From: Chondrus crispus
Taxonomy: Eukaryota > Rhodophyta > Florideophyceae > Gigartinales > Gigartinaceae
NCBI RefSeq assembly: GCF_000350225.1
Contig: NW_005179158.1
Coordinates: 554,158 to 618,157, forward strand
DNA length: 64,000 nt
Reading direction: 5' to 3'
Part shown: in pieces, positions 52,900-61,075 of the stretch
Layout: each line of letters opens with the position of its first letter
Numbering within the stretch: the first letter of the stretch is position 1
The notes under the pieces: generated by a model
The model's database searches: none
Told to the model about the DNA's origin: nothing
Seen by the model: only the letters and a program-made list of their open reading frames with translations
Position numbers and translations under genes: made by a program

Positions 52900-53192
52900 A
52901 ACAATGTATGATATAGAGGCGCATCCATTTCTCTAATTGCTGGATGCGTCAGAACTTGTCTTTCTTTTTGATACTGTAAGGGTTAAGTAGTATATAAGTA
53001 GGGCTCGCGCTGCGGACTGTAGGTTCGTACCGGGCCAGAGGTTTGTGTCAAAACACAGAGCCTACCTGCAAAAACTGTCCGACTGCACGGACTTTGCACG
53101 GGCTCGGACGGTCGGTCGTAGACCTGTCCATTGACACTTTAATAAAAATCTCTTTTTCTAATTCTTTAGGGAATTCCTCACGAAATCCCACA
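52895..53192 (+). repeat. 3' LTR of the copia element
   Basis: 298 bp, same limits as the 5' copy (TGTGAAAC to CCCACA). It overlaps the last five bases of the polyprotein frame (stop at 52897-52899). It is followed by target copy CCACA at 53193-53197. Confidence 0.95.
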
Positions 53193-53442
53193 CCACAGGC
53201 CAGCCACAGACTAGGCCACACCATTTGAGGTAGGTAGCAGCGCCAGGACCGAATAAAAGCTCGCCGTCGTTCGCCCCGCAGCCGCGGGACGACCTTGGGC
53301 ACGAGACTCACTCCGTCACAGCAATAATATGTGCGTTGTCAATTGACAACTGTTCAAAAGATCTATTCAGGGGCGAATACAGTTCAGGGGATACCGTAGG
53401 ACTATAAGCGGCAACAGTGCCTCATACGATACAGTACACGTA

Positions 53443-53824
53443 CCCTTCCCTGGGAGGGTAATTTGGAGTGCGAGGGTGATTTGGAGTATTGATTTACGCT
53501 AAAAAAAAGCGGGAGACATTATAACTGTACAGTACTCGCAACCATGTCCAATTTCCAATTCAGTGTCCAAAAATTGGCTGAGCAGTGGCGAAAACCGTAC
53601 TCCAAATTACCCTGCATCGTAGAAAATCAGACCGGCTGAGAGTGGAGCGGAATCTTCGAGCTAAATTGTTTTCCGTTGTTTTCAGCCAGGTTTTGATGCA
53701 TGGACGTGGTTTCCGACACCATCAGGCAGCGATTGGTTACTCATAATCGCGTGAGGTCCATGTGAAGCACTTTTTTCATTTATATTGTTTGAAATTCACT
53801 CCAAATTACCCTCCCTGGGAAGGG
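53443..53824. mobile_element. 382-bp MITE with 28-bp TIRs
   Basis: 53443-53470 and 53797-53824 are inverted copies (CCCTTCCC(T/A)GGGAGGGTAATT start) with one mismatch in 28, flanked by TA on both sides (53441-53442, 53825-53826). It is non-coding. The inner part carries two further copies of the CTCCAAATTACCCT / GGTGATTTGGAGT motif (about 53484 and 53598). TA target and TIR length fit a non-autonomous Tc1/mariner or pogo derivative; the outermost CCCTTC is shared with the pogo-like element at 19293. Confidence 0.85.
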
Positions 53825-54265
53825 TAACTTAGTCTCTCTTTAAAAGAATGACCCGCAAAAGAATATTCTTTTTAGTAGAATACATACACTGTTTCCCGTC
53901 CTGGGAATGGCCAAAACAACCCTATTTTCATGACATTTATTCATATGCGACATAAGAATATAGTATGTCGAATGTCGCTTTATCCCATGAAGTACAGTAT
54001 GTAGAAGGGAACGTATTTTGATAATGGTCTGACGGATGTTCCGAATTTGGCTGTACTGTACTACGCTACCTTCGGTGCATCAAAAGAGATCTCTTGAGAG
54101 AGCTGAGATCAGCTGCCAAAGTGCAAACGCAGAAGCAAACGAGAATTGATTCCTTCTTTTCAGCGGCCAGTAACCTTGCTGGACAAGCATCATAACTGCC
54201 GCCATAGGAATATTCTCTTTACATGAATAATAATGTCCTTTCCTGTCCTCATTCTTATAAAGAGA

Positions 54266-54413
54266 GATTACTGTATAGTATATCGTAGGAGGCACTGTTG
54301 CCGCTTTATATATATTCTATACTACTGTATACACTGTATACAGTAGTATAGAATATATATAAAGCTGTATACTATACAGTAATCTATATCGTAGGAGGCA
54401 CTATTGCCGCTTT
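54266..54413. repeat. Large AT-rich foldback
   Basis: A perfect palindrome with 29-base arms and a 3-base centre spans 54304-54364 (TATATATTCTATACTACTGT arms). Outside it, 54266-54282 (GATTACTGTATAGTATA) pairs perfectly with 54368-54384. Only the left arm carries an extra GTAGGAGGCACTGTTGCCGC block, which recurs after the right arm at about 54390 and, inverted, at about 53406-53432. The whole region looks built from several overlapping inverted-repeat insertions. Confidence 0.8.
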
Positions 54414-54502
54414 TCCGTTTTATACAATACTGAGCCTACAGTATCTCCCGTCCTTATTCTTATAAGGGGGGAAGCACTGTATGCCGATGACGATGCGATG
54501 TC

Positions 54503-54558
54503 GGAACTCGCTGAGCGCACACCAGGTTACATGACCTGGTGTGCGCTCAGCGAGTTCC
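54503..54558. repeat. Perfect 25-bp-arm hairpin upstream of the GTPase gene
   Basis: 54503-54527 (GGAACTCGCTGAGCGCACAC start) is exactly complementary to 54534-54558, with a 6-base TACATG loop. It is GC-rich, unlike the neighbouring AT-rich foldback. It lies about 250 bp before the GTPase ATG and 20 bp before a TATATA box. Confidence 0.9.
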
Positions 54559-54579
54559 TGCGCAGCACAACAAGGTTAC

Positions 54580-54586
54580 TTATATA
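54580..54586 (+). promoter_or_regulatory. Candidate TATA box of the GTPase gene
   Basis: TTATATA about 225 bp upstream of the ATG at 54809, just after the perfect hairpin and before a G-rich run (CCCCGGGCGGGGGG). Assigned by sequence and position only. Confidence 0.35.
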
Positions 54587-54808
54587 CCCCGGGCGGGGGG
54601 GAGAGAGTGAGTGAGGAGAGAGGTTTCACGCTTTCCTCTCAACTGCTAAGACTCGCAAAGGCTCTACTGGGAGTTATTTCTCATCAAGACGTACCCAAAA
54701 TCACGACGAACTCTCAACCGCTAATTGTCCGCTGGACTTCCATTTCGACCTCGACTACCCCTATCCGAGCCCTATTTATGCTTAGTGCAGATCGGCCAGG
54801 ACCGCAGC

Positions 54809-56557
54809 ATGTCTGTCGCCGACTTGATTTCACTGATTGGCGTCCCCTCAGTGGCCGACATCTTGGCAGAGCGGAAGGCTCGCATGAGGCATAAAGAAGT
54901 TATGACTCTCACCACGCGCTGCAAAAATGAGCTCCAGGATTCAGCAAAGGAAATTGAACGAACAGTACGGTCTATCGCGCAGGAGCAGGCTGCGAACGGA
55001 ACGAAGTCGCGATTTCCGGATGAGACTAGTTATCGAATGTATCTCATGTATGAAGTTGCCTCTAGCATCGATGTGGTCCTCAGCGCGATGAAGACTAAAC
55101 GGGGTAGCTCGGAGAAGACGTACTACGTGGTAGCTATCCAGCGAGATTGCCCTGACAAAGTCGCCAAACTCGTAGAGTTTTGCGGATGTTTATCTGTATA
55201 TCCGGGTATTTCGATACGTGCAGTCATGAAAGGTCATCGCGAAAAGGACAAGCTGATGCACATGGCATCGTCCTGGCAAAAGCTCCTAGGTAAAAGGATA
55301 GATTTGTCGGATATGTCAGAGGTAAGGATCGTCGGTGATGATGAGTTTGATCACAGCCGACGGATGGTTCACTTGATCGGCGACAGCGGATCAGGGAAAA
55401 CGACTATATTTAATGCACTCACGGGAGCCGACGAGCGAGTCACACAGAGTAGCACAGGTACGTTCGGATGCGCTATCGGCGTTCGACGCGACGGAGGGAA
55501 TGATTACAACATCATAGACACGCCAGGCGTTCGCGATAGTAACGGACTTGATTCGTCGAATTCGCAAGCGATCGCTGGCTTTGTGAGCAAAGCTCCATAC
55601 GTTGCTTTGGTCATAATAGTGATTGACGCCAGTGCGCGCAATCCTAGCAACTGGGCCCCGTTTAAGGAGTATTACAAGGAGCAGTTTCCCCCGAGCGTGC
55701 GAAAGCAAATAGTGTTCACTACCGAGGCTGGCAATGAAGCAGATATGGAGGGGTTCTTGGAAGAGCACGAGTACGGACTCGACTCAGTTTTTAGCCCCGA
55801 AGAACTCCAAAGTGCTCTGATTATTTCAAGGAGCCGCGCTAGAGCAGGGCTAGTCCCGAAGCACGTACTGACGGCGATGTTGAGCAAGGCTTCCGATAAT
55901 AATACAATGACTTTGACAGCTCAGAGATTCTACGACCGCTTTGAGCGATTATACAGGAACGAGCTTGCGACTAGGGATGCAGCCATTCTTGCTGCAAAGC
56001 GGGCGACATTTGCGATCTTAGACGACGTCCGAGAAGACATGGGTAGTAAGGCCCTACACATAAGTCCACTTGGAGACCAAAAAGAGAACAACAAGTCCGT
56101 GGCAGTTAATTGGGTCAGGAAGGCGCGCCCCAAAGATCATGTCAAGCGGTCGTGGAGGGTAATGTTGACAGCCGCAGTGGTCAGGCCCACTACTATCTAC
56201 CAATTATTGATACCGCACGACTGGTGGTCAGAGATCAGAATCAGCACTATTCGGTGCGACCCTCCGTCGTGGTACAACTTTGATCACAGAGCGTCAAAGA
56301 AGTTAGGTTGGTATAGCGTCGATGGTGACGAATTGATAGCCAAGCTCAAAGAGAGTGACAGGCCCACGCTAATAGTGCAGTACCAGCGTACCACTCGTGA
56401 TTACGCAGCGCTCGGCAAGAGCCTTGGCTGGGGAACCCCGCCCCCAGCAATCGACACGGCGAAGATGATCGAGTCAGTCACTCAACCATGTGAAGATGGC
56501 GAGACCGAGATTCCTAGAGATGTAATGAACAACTTAGTGAAAACTAGACCTATATAA
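54809..56557 (+). CDS. P-loop GTPase of unassigned family (AIG1/IRG-like G domain)
   Basis: 582 residues from ATG (MSVADLISLIGVPSV), undamaged and intronless. Residues 1-185 are mostly helical and match nothing I know. The G domain follows: P-loop GDSGSGKT at 191-198 with 'TIFNALTGADE', a G2-like Thr in 'QSSTGTFG', and G3 DTPG at 237-240. The third strand ends 'ALVIIVIDASARN', and the expected G4 site reads 'QIVFTTEAGNEAD', without a clear N/TKxD. The C-terminal 200 residues are unique and include 'HRASKKLGWYSVDGDELIAK'. Overall it resembles septin/AIG1/IRG-type GTPases. Perfect hairpins lie on both sides, in an island of MITE-like DNA. Function unknown; GTP binding is inferred from the P-loop and DTPG. 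An upstream in-frame extension to 54725 has no ATG-like support. Confidence 0.7.
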   Translation: MSVADLISLIGVPSVADILAERKARMRHKEVMTLTTRCKNELQDSAKEIERTVRSIAQEQAANGTKSRFPDETSYRMYLMYEVASSIDVVLSAMKTKRGSSEKTYYVVAIQRDCPDKVAKLVEFCGCLSVYPGISIRAVMKGHREKDKLMHMASSWQKLLGKRIDLSDMSEVRIVGDDEFDHSRRMVHLIGDSGSGKTTIFNALTGADERVTQSSTGTFGCAIGVRRDGGNDYNIIDTPGVRDSNGLDSSNSQAIAGFVSKAPYVALVIIVIDASARNPSNWAPFKEYYKEQFPPSVRKQIVFTTEAGNEADMEGFLEEHEYGLDSVFSPEELQSALIISRSRARAGLVPKHVLTAMLSKASDNNTMTLTAQRFYDRFERLYRNELATRDAAILAAKRATFAILDDVREDMGSKALHISPLGDQKENNKSVAVNWVRKARPKDHVKRSWRVMLTAAVVRPTTIYQLLIPHDWWSEIRISTIRCDPPSWYNFDHRASKKLGWYSVDGDELIAKLKESDRPTLIVQYQRTTRDYAALGKSLGWGTPPPAIDTAKMIESVTQPCEDGETEIPRDVMNNLVKTRPI

Positions 56558-56598
56558 CCTAATTTAGGGAAATAGGCTATGCTTCGTTTAGGTAGGGT

Positions 56599-56690
56599 CA
56601 GAACTGGGGCGGTTTGGAGTCTAAACCGCCCCAGTTCTGTTTTAGAGTCTAAACCGCCCCAGTTCTGTTTTAGAGTCTAAACTTTAGACC
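56599..56690. repeat. Hairpin and 28-bp tandem repeat after the GTPase gene
   Basis: 56599-56615 (CAGAACTGGGGCGGTTT) is exactly complementary to 56623-56639 around a 7-base loop. From 56617 a 28-bp unit, GAGTCTAAACCGCCCCAGTT + CTGTTTTA, is tandemly repeated (starts 56617, 56645, 56673, the last partial). It begins 41 bp after the GTPase stop and could act as a 3' end or processing structure, or be a transposon end. Confidence 0.85.
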
Positions 56691-56710
56691 GCCGGGATCT
56701 GGCAGAGCAG

Positions 56711-57212
56711 CTGGGGTGTTTGCTCGCATTGACGTTATGTTCGATCTCATGTATGCCAAGCGCGCCGTCGTGCATTGGTACGTCGGAGAGGGTATGGAGG
56801 AGGGTGAGTTCTCAGAGGCCCGTGAGAACCTTGCGATGCTCGAACACGACTATGCCGCAGTTTCCGGTGAAGCGGATGAGGATGAGGACGAATACTAATT
56901 CGGAAGGATTCCTTGATAGTACCCTTCGAAGGTTACGCATGAGCAAATACAATCATTACATTTCTGAAGCCAGGAATAAAACTACTTTTTATTGCAGATC
57001 TCATCTCGTGCCCGGTTAGCAATTGTACATGTCGCTCTGCGTCCGCTACTGCGGACGGTCTTTACGAAGTGAACGAGACGATGCTCTTGCGCAGCAAAGT
57101 TACTGAGCTTTCTTTCTGAACATACTATACTGTCTTCGCCTTGGCTCTGTGTCACACTGGCCGATACGGACAATTCGTGCTGGCACATATGATGGCCTCG
57201 CCGTTACGTTGT
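56711..57212 (+). pseudogene. Duplicated 3' end of the alpha-tubulin gene
   Basis: About 500 bp copied from 18296-18776: the last 61 codons, stop and 3' flank. In the coding part roughly 8 of 180 bases differ, about half of them changing amino acids (e.g. Lys to Met, Phe to Val, Glu to Ala), which indicates no constraint. The frame is still open. There is no promoter or 5' part. The copy begins right after the hairpin repeats and stops at about 57212 just before unrelated sequence. Confidence 0.93.
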
Positions 57213-57283
57213 TTATTATGTATCTCGACAAAGAGCCAGAAAAAGTAATAAGCGTGTTGAAACAAAAACCACTCAGGCCTTAG

Positions 57284-58201
57284 TCACAAACCATCCCACA
57301 ACCCTCCCTCCTTTTCCACCCGTCTCTTCGCCTTCTCGAGGTTCTCTTCATCCTTGAGGCTCTCTAAATAGTGTTCAGTATCCTCCTTGTCCGATGACTT
57401 GATCTGATACATCCTAAAGGCCAACTGCTGCGCTAGCATAGTGACGGCGCGATCCCAGTTCTCCGTCGGCGACGTCGAGTACCCTTCCTCGAACAAGAAA
57501 GCCGCCAGCTCGCCAATCCCCAAAAACCGAGACTCCGATGCAAGCAGCCTCGTCGAGTGAAATTGTCCGATAATAGCAGGATCGGAAATATCCTCTTTCG
57601 TCAACATCGGTGTCTGCTTCTTCTCTATCTTGGTGGCTATATACAGCCGCCCGACGCTCGGCTCTGTCGGGCTCGGGAATATCTCCATTGCATGTCTGGA
57701 GATGGTTGCATTCGGCGGGATTCGTGCCACCGGTAGCAAACACAGCCCAATGAGGACACCAGACGGGACCTTCTCGGTCTCCTCCTGGCCATAAATCGTG
57801 GGAATGGAGGACTCCGAGGTTCGGGCATCCTCGTTAAAGCTCTCGGACAGCCTCGCAAACAGCTGCGTCCTCTGCGCGGCGGCGGCGCCCGGGACCTGGT
57901 TGAGCCGGACTGCGAGCTGCGAGGAGCGGTGGTCAAAGACCTGCAGCACGAGGACGTCCGAGTTGGGCATGACGGGAAGGCAGAAGGTCTGGTTCCAGAC
58001 GGGGTCGTTGGTGCAGTTGAGCACGCGCGTCGCGCAGTTCGTCGGCACGGTCACGTCTTTGTTCCCCTTCGGAACCATCACGCCCAGGTGCACGTACGGG
58101 TTGGTCGTGACCGGCGTATCGGAGGAGGCGTGAAGGTCGGCGGGGTGCAAGCGCGCGCGCTGGATAGTTATTACGGCTTCGTAGCCCAGACGGTACTTCA
58201 T
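57284..58201 (-). CDS. C2-domain protein
   Basis: 305 residues, intronless, starting MKYRLGYEAVITIQRARL. The first 110 residues read as a C2 domain: a strand with 'ITIQRARLHPADL', loop and 'NPYVHLGV' (usually DPYV), 'TRVLNCTNDPVWNQTFCLPV' (the LNPxWNE-F signature) and 'VLVLQVFDHR'. Several calcium-binding Asp positions are replaced, so calcium binding is doubtful. Residues 110-255 are unassigned; the last 60 are helical and charged ('EDTEHYLESLKDEENLEKAK'). C2 domains usually bind membranes or proteins. It is the first gene after the repeat island and diverges from RPN9. Confidence 0.65.
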   Translation of the reverse strand: MKYRLGYEAVITIQRARLHPADLHASSDTPVTTNPYVHLGVMVPKGNKDVTVPTNCATRVLNCTNDPVWNQTFCLPVMPNSDVLVLQVFDHRSSQLAVRLNQVPGAAAAQRTQLFARLSESFNEDARTSESSIPTIYGQEETEKVPSGVLIGLCLLPVARIPPNATISRHAMEIFPSPTEPSVGRLYIATKIEKKQTPMLTKEDISDPAIIGQFHSTRLLASESRFLGIGELAAFLFEEGYSTSPTENWDRAVTMLAQQLAFRMYQIKSSDKEDTEHYLESLKDEENLEKAKRRVEKEGGLWDGL

Positions 58202-59444
58202 GATCAGGACGGTTACGCCGCCTCAGCATGCTAGGGAGCGGCGGGGAGGGCTGTGCGGAGAACTGGAAGGCTGGGCTTAGTCCGCCCGATCCTTTGCACG
58301 ACGATGACGATGACCAGTGTGCTTATTGCTAGCGGTTAACCGTGAATGCAATTGGGGTAATTGACGCAAAGGTGGAGCACGCTGTCTGGGCTCTGTGAAA
58401 ACCGACAGGTTTTCCGTTGGAGATGGCAGCTAGCTTGCTACGCACAAGAAGCTAAAGGGAAGAGCAGCAGAGGCTCCGCAGCTGCGAAATTCTGCCCTCT
58501 GTGAGATTAAAAAAAATGCGGTTTTTTTGAACAATTAACAACGGCGAGAACAGGGTACGGGGAGCAACAGCAACGACGATGAATGCTGCATCCAATCGCG
58601 TGGCTCACGCCTCAACAAATGAACAATTGATGTCCATTGTTCTTTTGAACAATTAAAAATGAACAATTGATGTCAATTGTTCTTTTGAACAATTAACAAC
58701 GGCAACAACGGCGAGAACAGGGTACGGGGAGAACAGCAACGACGATGAATGCTGCATCCAATCGCGTGGCTCACACCTCAACAAATGAACAATTGATGTC
58801 AATTGTTCATTTGTTCAGGCGTGCTCTGTCTCGATAAAAAGATACGAAAGATGTGCTTTTTCTGGGAGTTGAAACACCCCGCCTGTAGAGACTTACTGCT
58901 CGATGACTAGGTTTGGGTCGCTAGAGTGGATGGCGGAAGGGAATTAAAATCTTTGCAATTCTTAGTGCGGTAGAAAGTAATGCCACACACTGCTTTTCTC
59001 TTGCTCATTCTGACGTCAGTATTGAGCCCTCTTTCGTGTAGAGAAGATATCAAGAATGGCTCAAAGTGGGCATCTAAATTCACTCGTCTCGATGCCGTAA
59101 TGAACGTGAGAGTTGCGTTTTTGTGTGCGCACACTTGGAATTAGGAAAGTTCGGATTTCCCGTCAACATACAGTAGTCGTTCTCGATTGGCTGCAGTACC
59201 GCCATTCTCCAAAAATCCCATTTTCTAAAATATTAGCGACTAAAGGTAAAAATTCATGGCTACAAAGTACAGTAACCGCACGGTAGCCGAGATTTGCAGC
59301 ACGGTCTAGTGTCCGAATCATCATCCGCCCCACATCGCCTCACCCTGAACTCGCCCGCTGGAACCGGCGCATCGGGCTACATCAAACTTCTCTGAAACGA
59401 ATCACCCCGATTCTACCTCCTCGCCTCATCCACCCGCATCCAAA
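58202..59444. other. Intergenic region with a duplicated block
   Basis: 1.2 kb between C2 protein (minus) and RPN9 (plus). It contains a duplicated block at 58525-58808 (separate entry) and, after 58810, unremarkable AT-rich sequence. The final 100 bp are C-rich and pyrimidine-rich, as expected for a leader. No gene is supported; a minus-strand frame at 58907-59134 has no recognisable content. Confidence 0.5.
58525..58808. repeat. 120-bp direct duplication with 22-bp palindromes
   Basis: About 120 bp (containing GAGAACAGGGTACGGGGAG and ATGCTGCATCCAATCGCGTG) occur twice, at about 58525-58642 and 58683-58808. Each ends in the palindrome GAACAATTGA-TG-TCAATTGTTC: 58621-58642 (one mismatch), 58661-58682 (perfect, between the copies) and 58787-58808 (perfect). 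The last is followed by CATTTGTTC. Confidence 0.88.
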
Positions 59445-60706
59445 ATGCCGGTCACTGCCCCCGCCCTCCAGTACATCACGAAGCGGCTCGAATCCGCGCC
59501 CGACCCGGAGAAAGCGACTCTCACTGAAATCAAGGATCTCTACGACAACAAGCTCTGGCACCAACTCACGGAGGTAAGCGCGCTTCTCTCTTCCCCCTGC
59601 ATCACCGATTCCGAATTGCTCCCCATCTAACACACTATCCCTTCCACTCCCATATCAAATGCTCGCAGAAAGTGAAAGATGTCGTCGACAACGCCCCGAT
59701 CCCCAACATGCGTGACCTCTACCTGCACTTTCTCAAGACTCTCGAGAAAAACCTCAACCCCGTAACCCTGGTCCAAATCGTCACGCGCATCGTCCAAACC
59801 GAGTTGGACGCATCTGCGAAAGATGGCCTCGCCTTCCTTACCCCTTTGCTCGGCGCCGAAAACCAGCCCACCGTCTTCACTAAAAACCCCGAAGCCCACG
59901 TCCTTCTCCTCAGCCACGTCGCCTCGCTCCAGATGAAGGATTCGGACAACCCCGCCTCGAAGCGCACTTTCGAAAAGGCCTCGGAAATTGTCACGAGCAA
60001 CGACATGACCGCACAAGTCTACTCGGTCTACTACCGCGCCGCTGCCGAGTACCACAAAGTCGTCGGGACCGCCGCTGACTTTTTCCAGAACGCGCTCCAG
60101 TTTCTTGCGTACACGCCTGCACACTCTATTTCCATCGACAGTCAGCAGCAGTGGGCCTTTGATATCGGCATGGCCGCGCTTGTCGGGAACGGCATTTACA
60201 ATTTCGGTGAGGTCCTTTCCCACGCTATCGTCCATTCTTTGCGTGGAACGGAACAGGAGTGGTTGCTGCTGCTCTTGGAGGCTTTTAGCACCGGGAATCT
60301 AGACCAGTTTGATGCCGTGTGCAGCGCATCCTCTGATAAGATGGTCGAGCAGCCCGTTCTTGTAGCCAACGAAGAATTCCTGAAGCAGAAGATCACGATT
60401 TTGGCGCTGCTGGAATTGGCCTTTTCGCGATCGTTGGAACATAGCATCTCGTTTGAGGATGTGAAGAAGGCGTGCCGCTTGCCGCCCAGGGAGGTTGAGT
60501 ATTTGCTCATGAGGGCGATGAGCCTCGGGCTCATTTCTGGTGTCATTGACAATGTCGATGAGCGGTTTACAGTCACCCGAGTTAGACCTAGAGTTTTGGG
60601 GCGGGAGCCGATCGGGCAAATGGCCCAAAGGCTGTCAAAGTGGTGTGGTAAGGTTGACAATACGATAAACTTTGTCGACGGTAGCAGCATTGGTATCGCC
60701 GAATAA
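59445..60706 (+). CDS. PSMD13: 26S proteasome non-ATPase subunit Rpn9/PSMD13
   Basis: Two exons: 59445-59573 (43 codons, MPVTAPALQYITKRLES) and 59669-60706. The intron (95 bp, 59574-59668) has GTAAGC...GCAG ends and an in-phase boundary. Product 388 residues (human PSMD13 is 376). Rpn9-like features: an N-terminal 'YDNKLWHQLTE KVKDVVD' region, a helical repeat body, and a C-terminal PCI domain with 'SRSLEHSISFEDVKKACRLP' and 'EYLLMRAMSLGLISGVIDNV'. Family role: a lid subunit of the 19S regulatory particle, a structural partner of the deubiquitinase Rpn11. If the intron were ignored the frame would run into stops. It converges with FAH. Confidence 0.92.
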
Positions 60707-61075
60707 AAAATTGTATAGGTGCTGTGCCCTGCTGCTTCCCTGACTTGTGGAACAACGCATAGTGCGTAGTCACCTAAGGTAAGAAACGGATCACGGGGGG
60801 AGGCAGAGACGAGGAAAAAGACTTGATATCCTTTAGGGGCGGTGTCCGGGATGGAAGATTACTTGCTGAGCCAGGGAGGACGACAGTGTAGCCAGTTTGG
60901 AGCTAGTTTCTGCAATGGCCGGTTGAAGTGATACCCATCAGGGCATCACGAATGCGAAGAAGCGCAAGTTTGCGCATCATGGATAGATTCATGGCCACTT
61001 CCACTATGGTCCGAGGACGCTCTGGTGGCTGTCTCCTTATCCACGAGGCTGTTTGAGAAGCGCTTTCGAGACGTT
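60707..61075. other. Convergent 3' intergenic region (RPN9 / FAH)
   Basis: 369 bp between facing stop codons. AATAAA lies right at the RPN9 stop (GAATAAAAAATTG). No gene or repeat is seen. Confidence 0.5.

Larger units (their letters stand above)
46399..53192 (+). mobile_element. Complete Ty1/copia LTR retrotransposon (6.8 kb)
   Basis: Two 298-bp LTRs (46399-46696 and 52895-53192) begin TGTGAAAC and end CCCACA, and are flanked by the same 5-bp target duplication CCACA (46394-46398, 53193-53197). Internal order is gag, protease, integrase, RT, RNase H, the copia arrangement. A purine-rich GGAAAAGTGGCAG lies directly before the 3' LTR. I could not assign a primer-binding site with confidence. 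The LTRs differ at 8 positions (97.3% identity), so the insertion is moderately young. Confidence 0.95.

Noticed and set aside
53048..53311. Minus-strand frame across the 3' LTR and an equivalent one at the 5' LTR
   Set aside because: Present in both LTRs only because the LTRs are identical there; no motif, and it runs into unrelated flanks.
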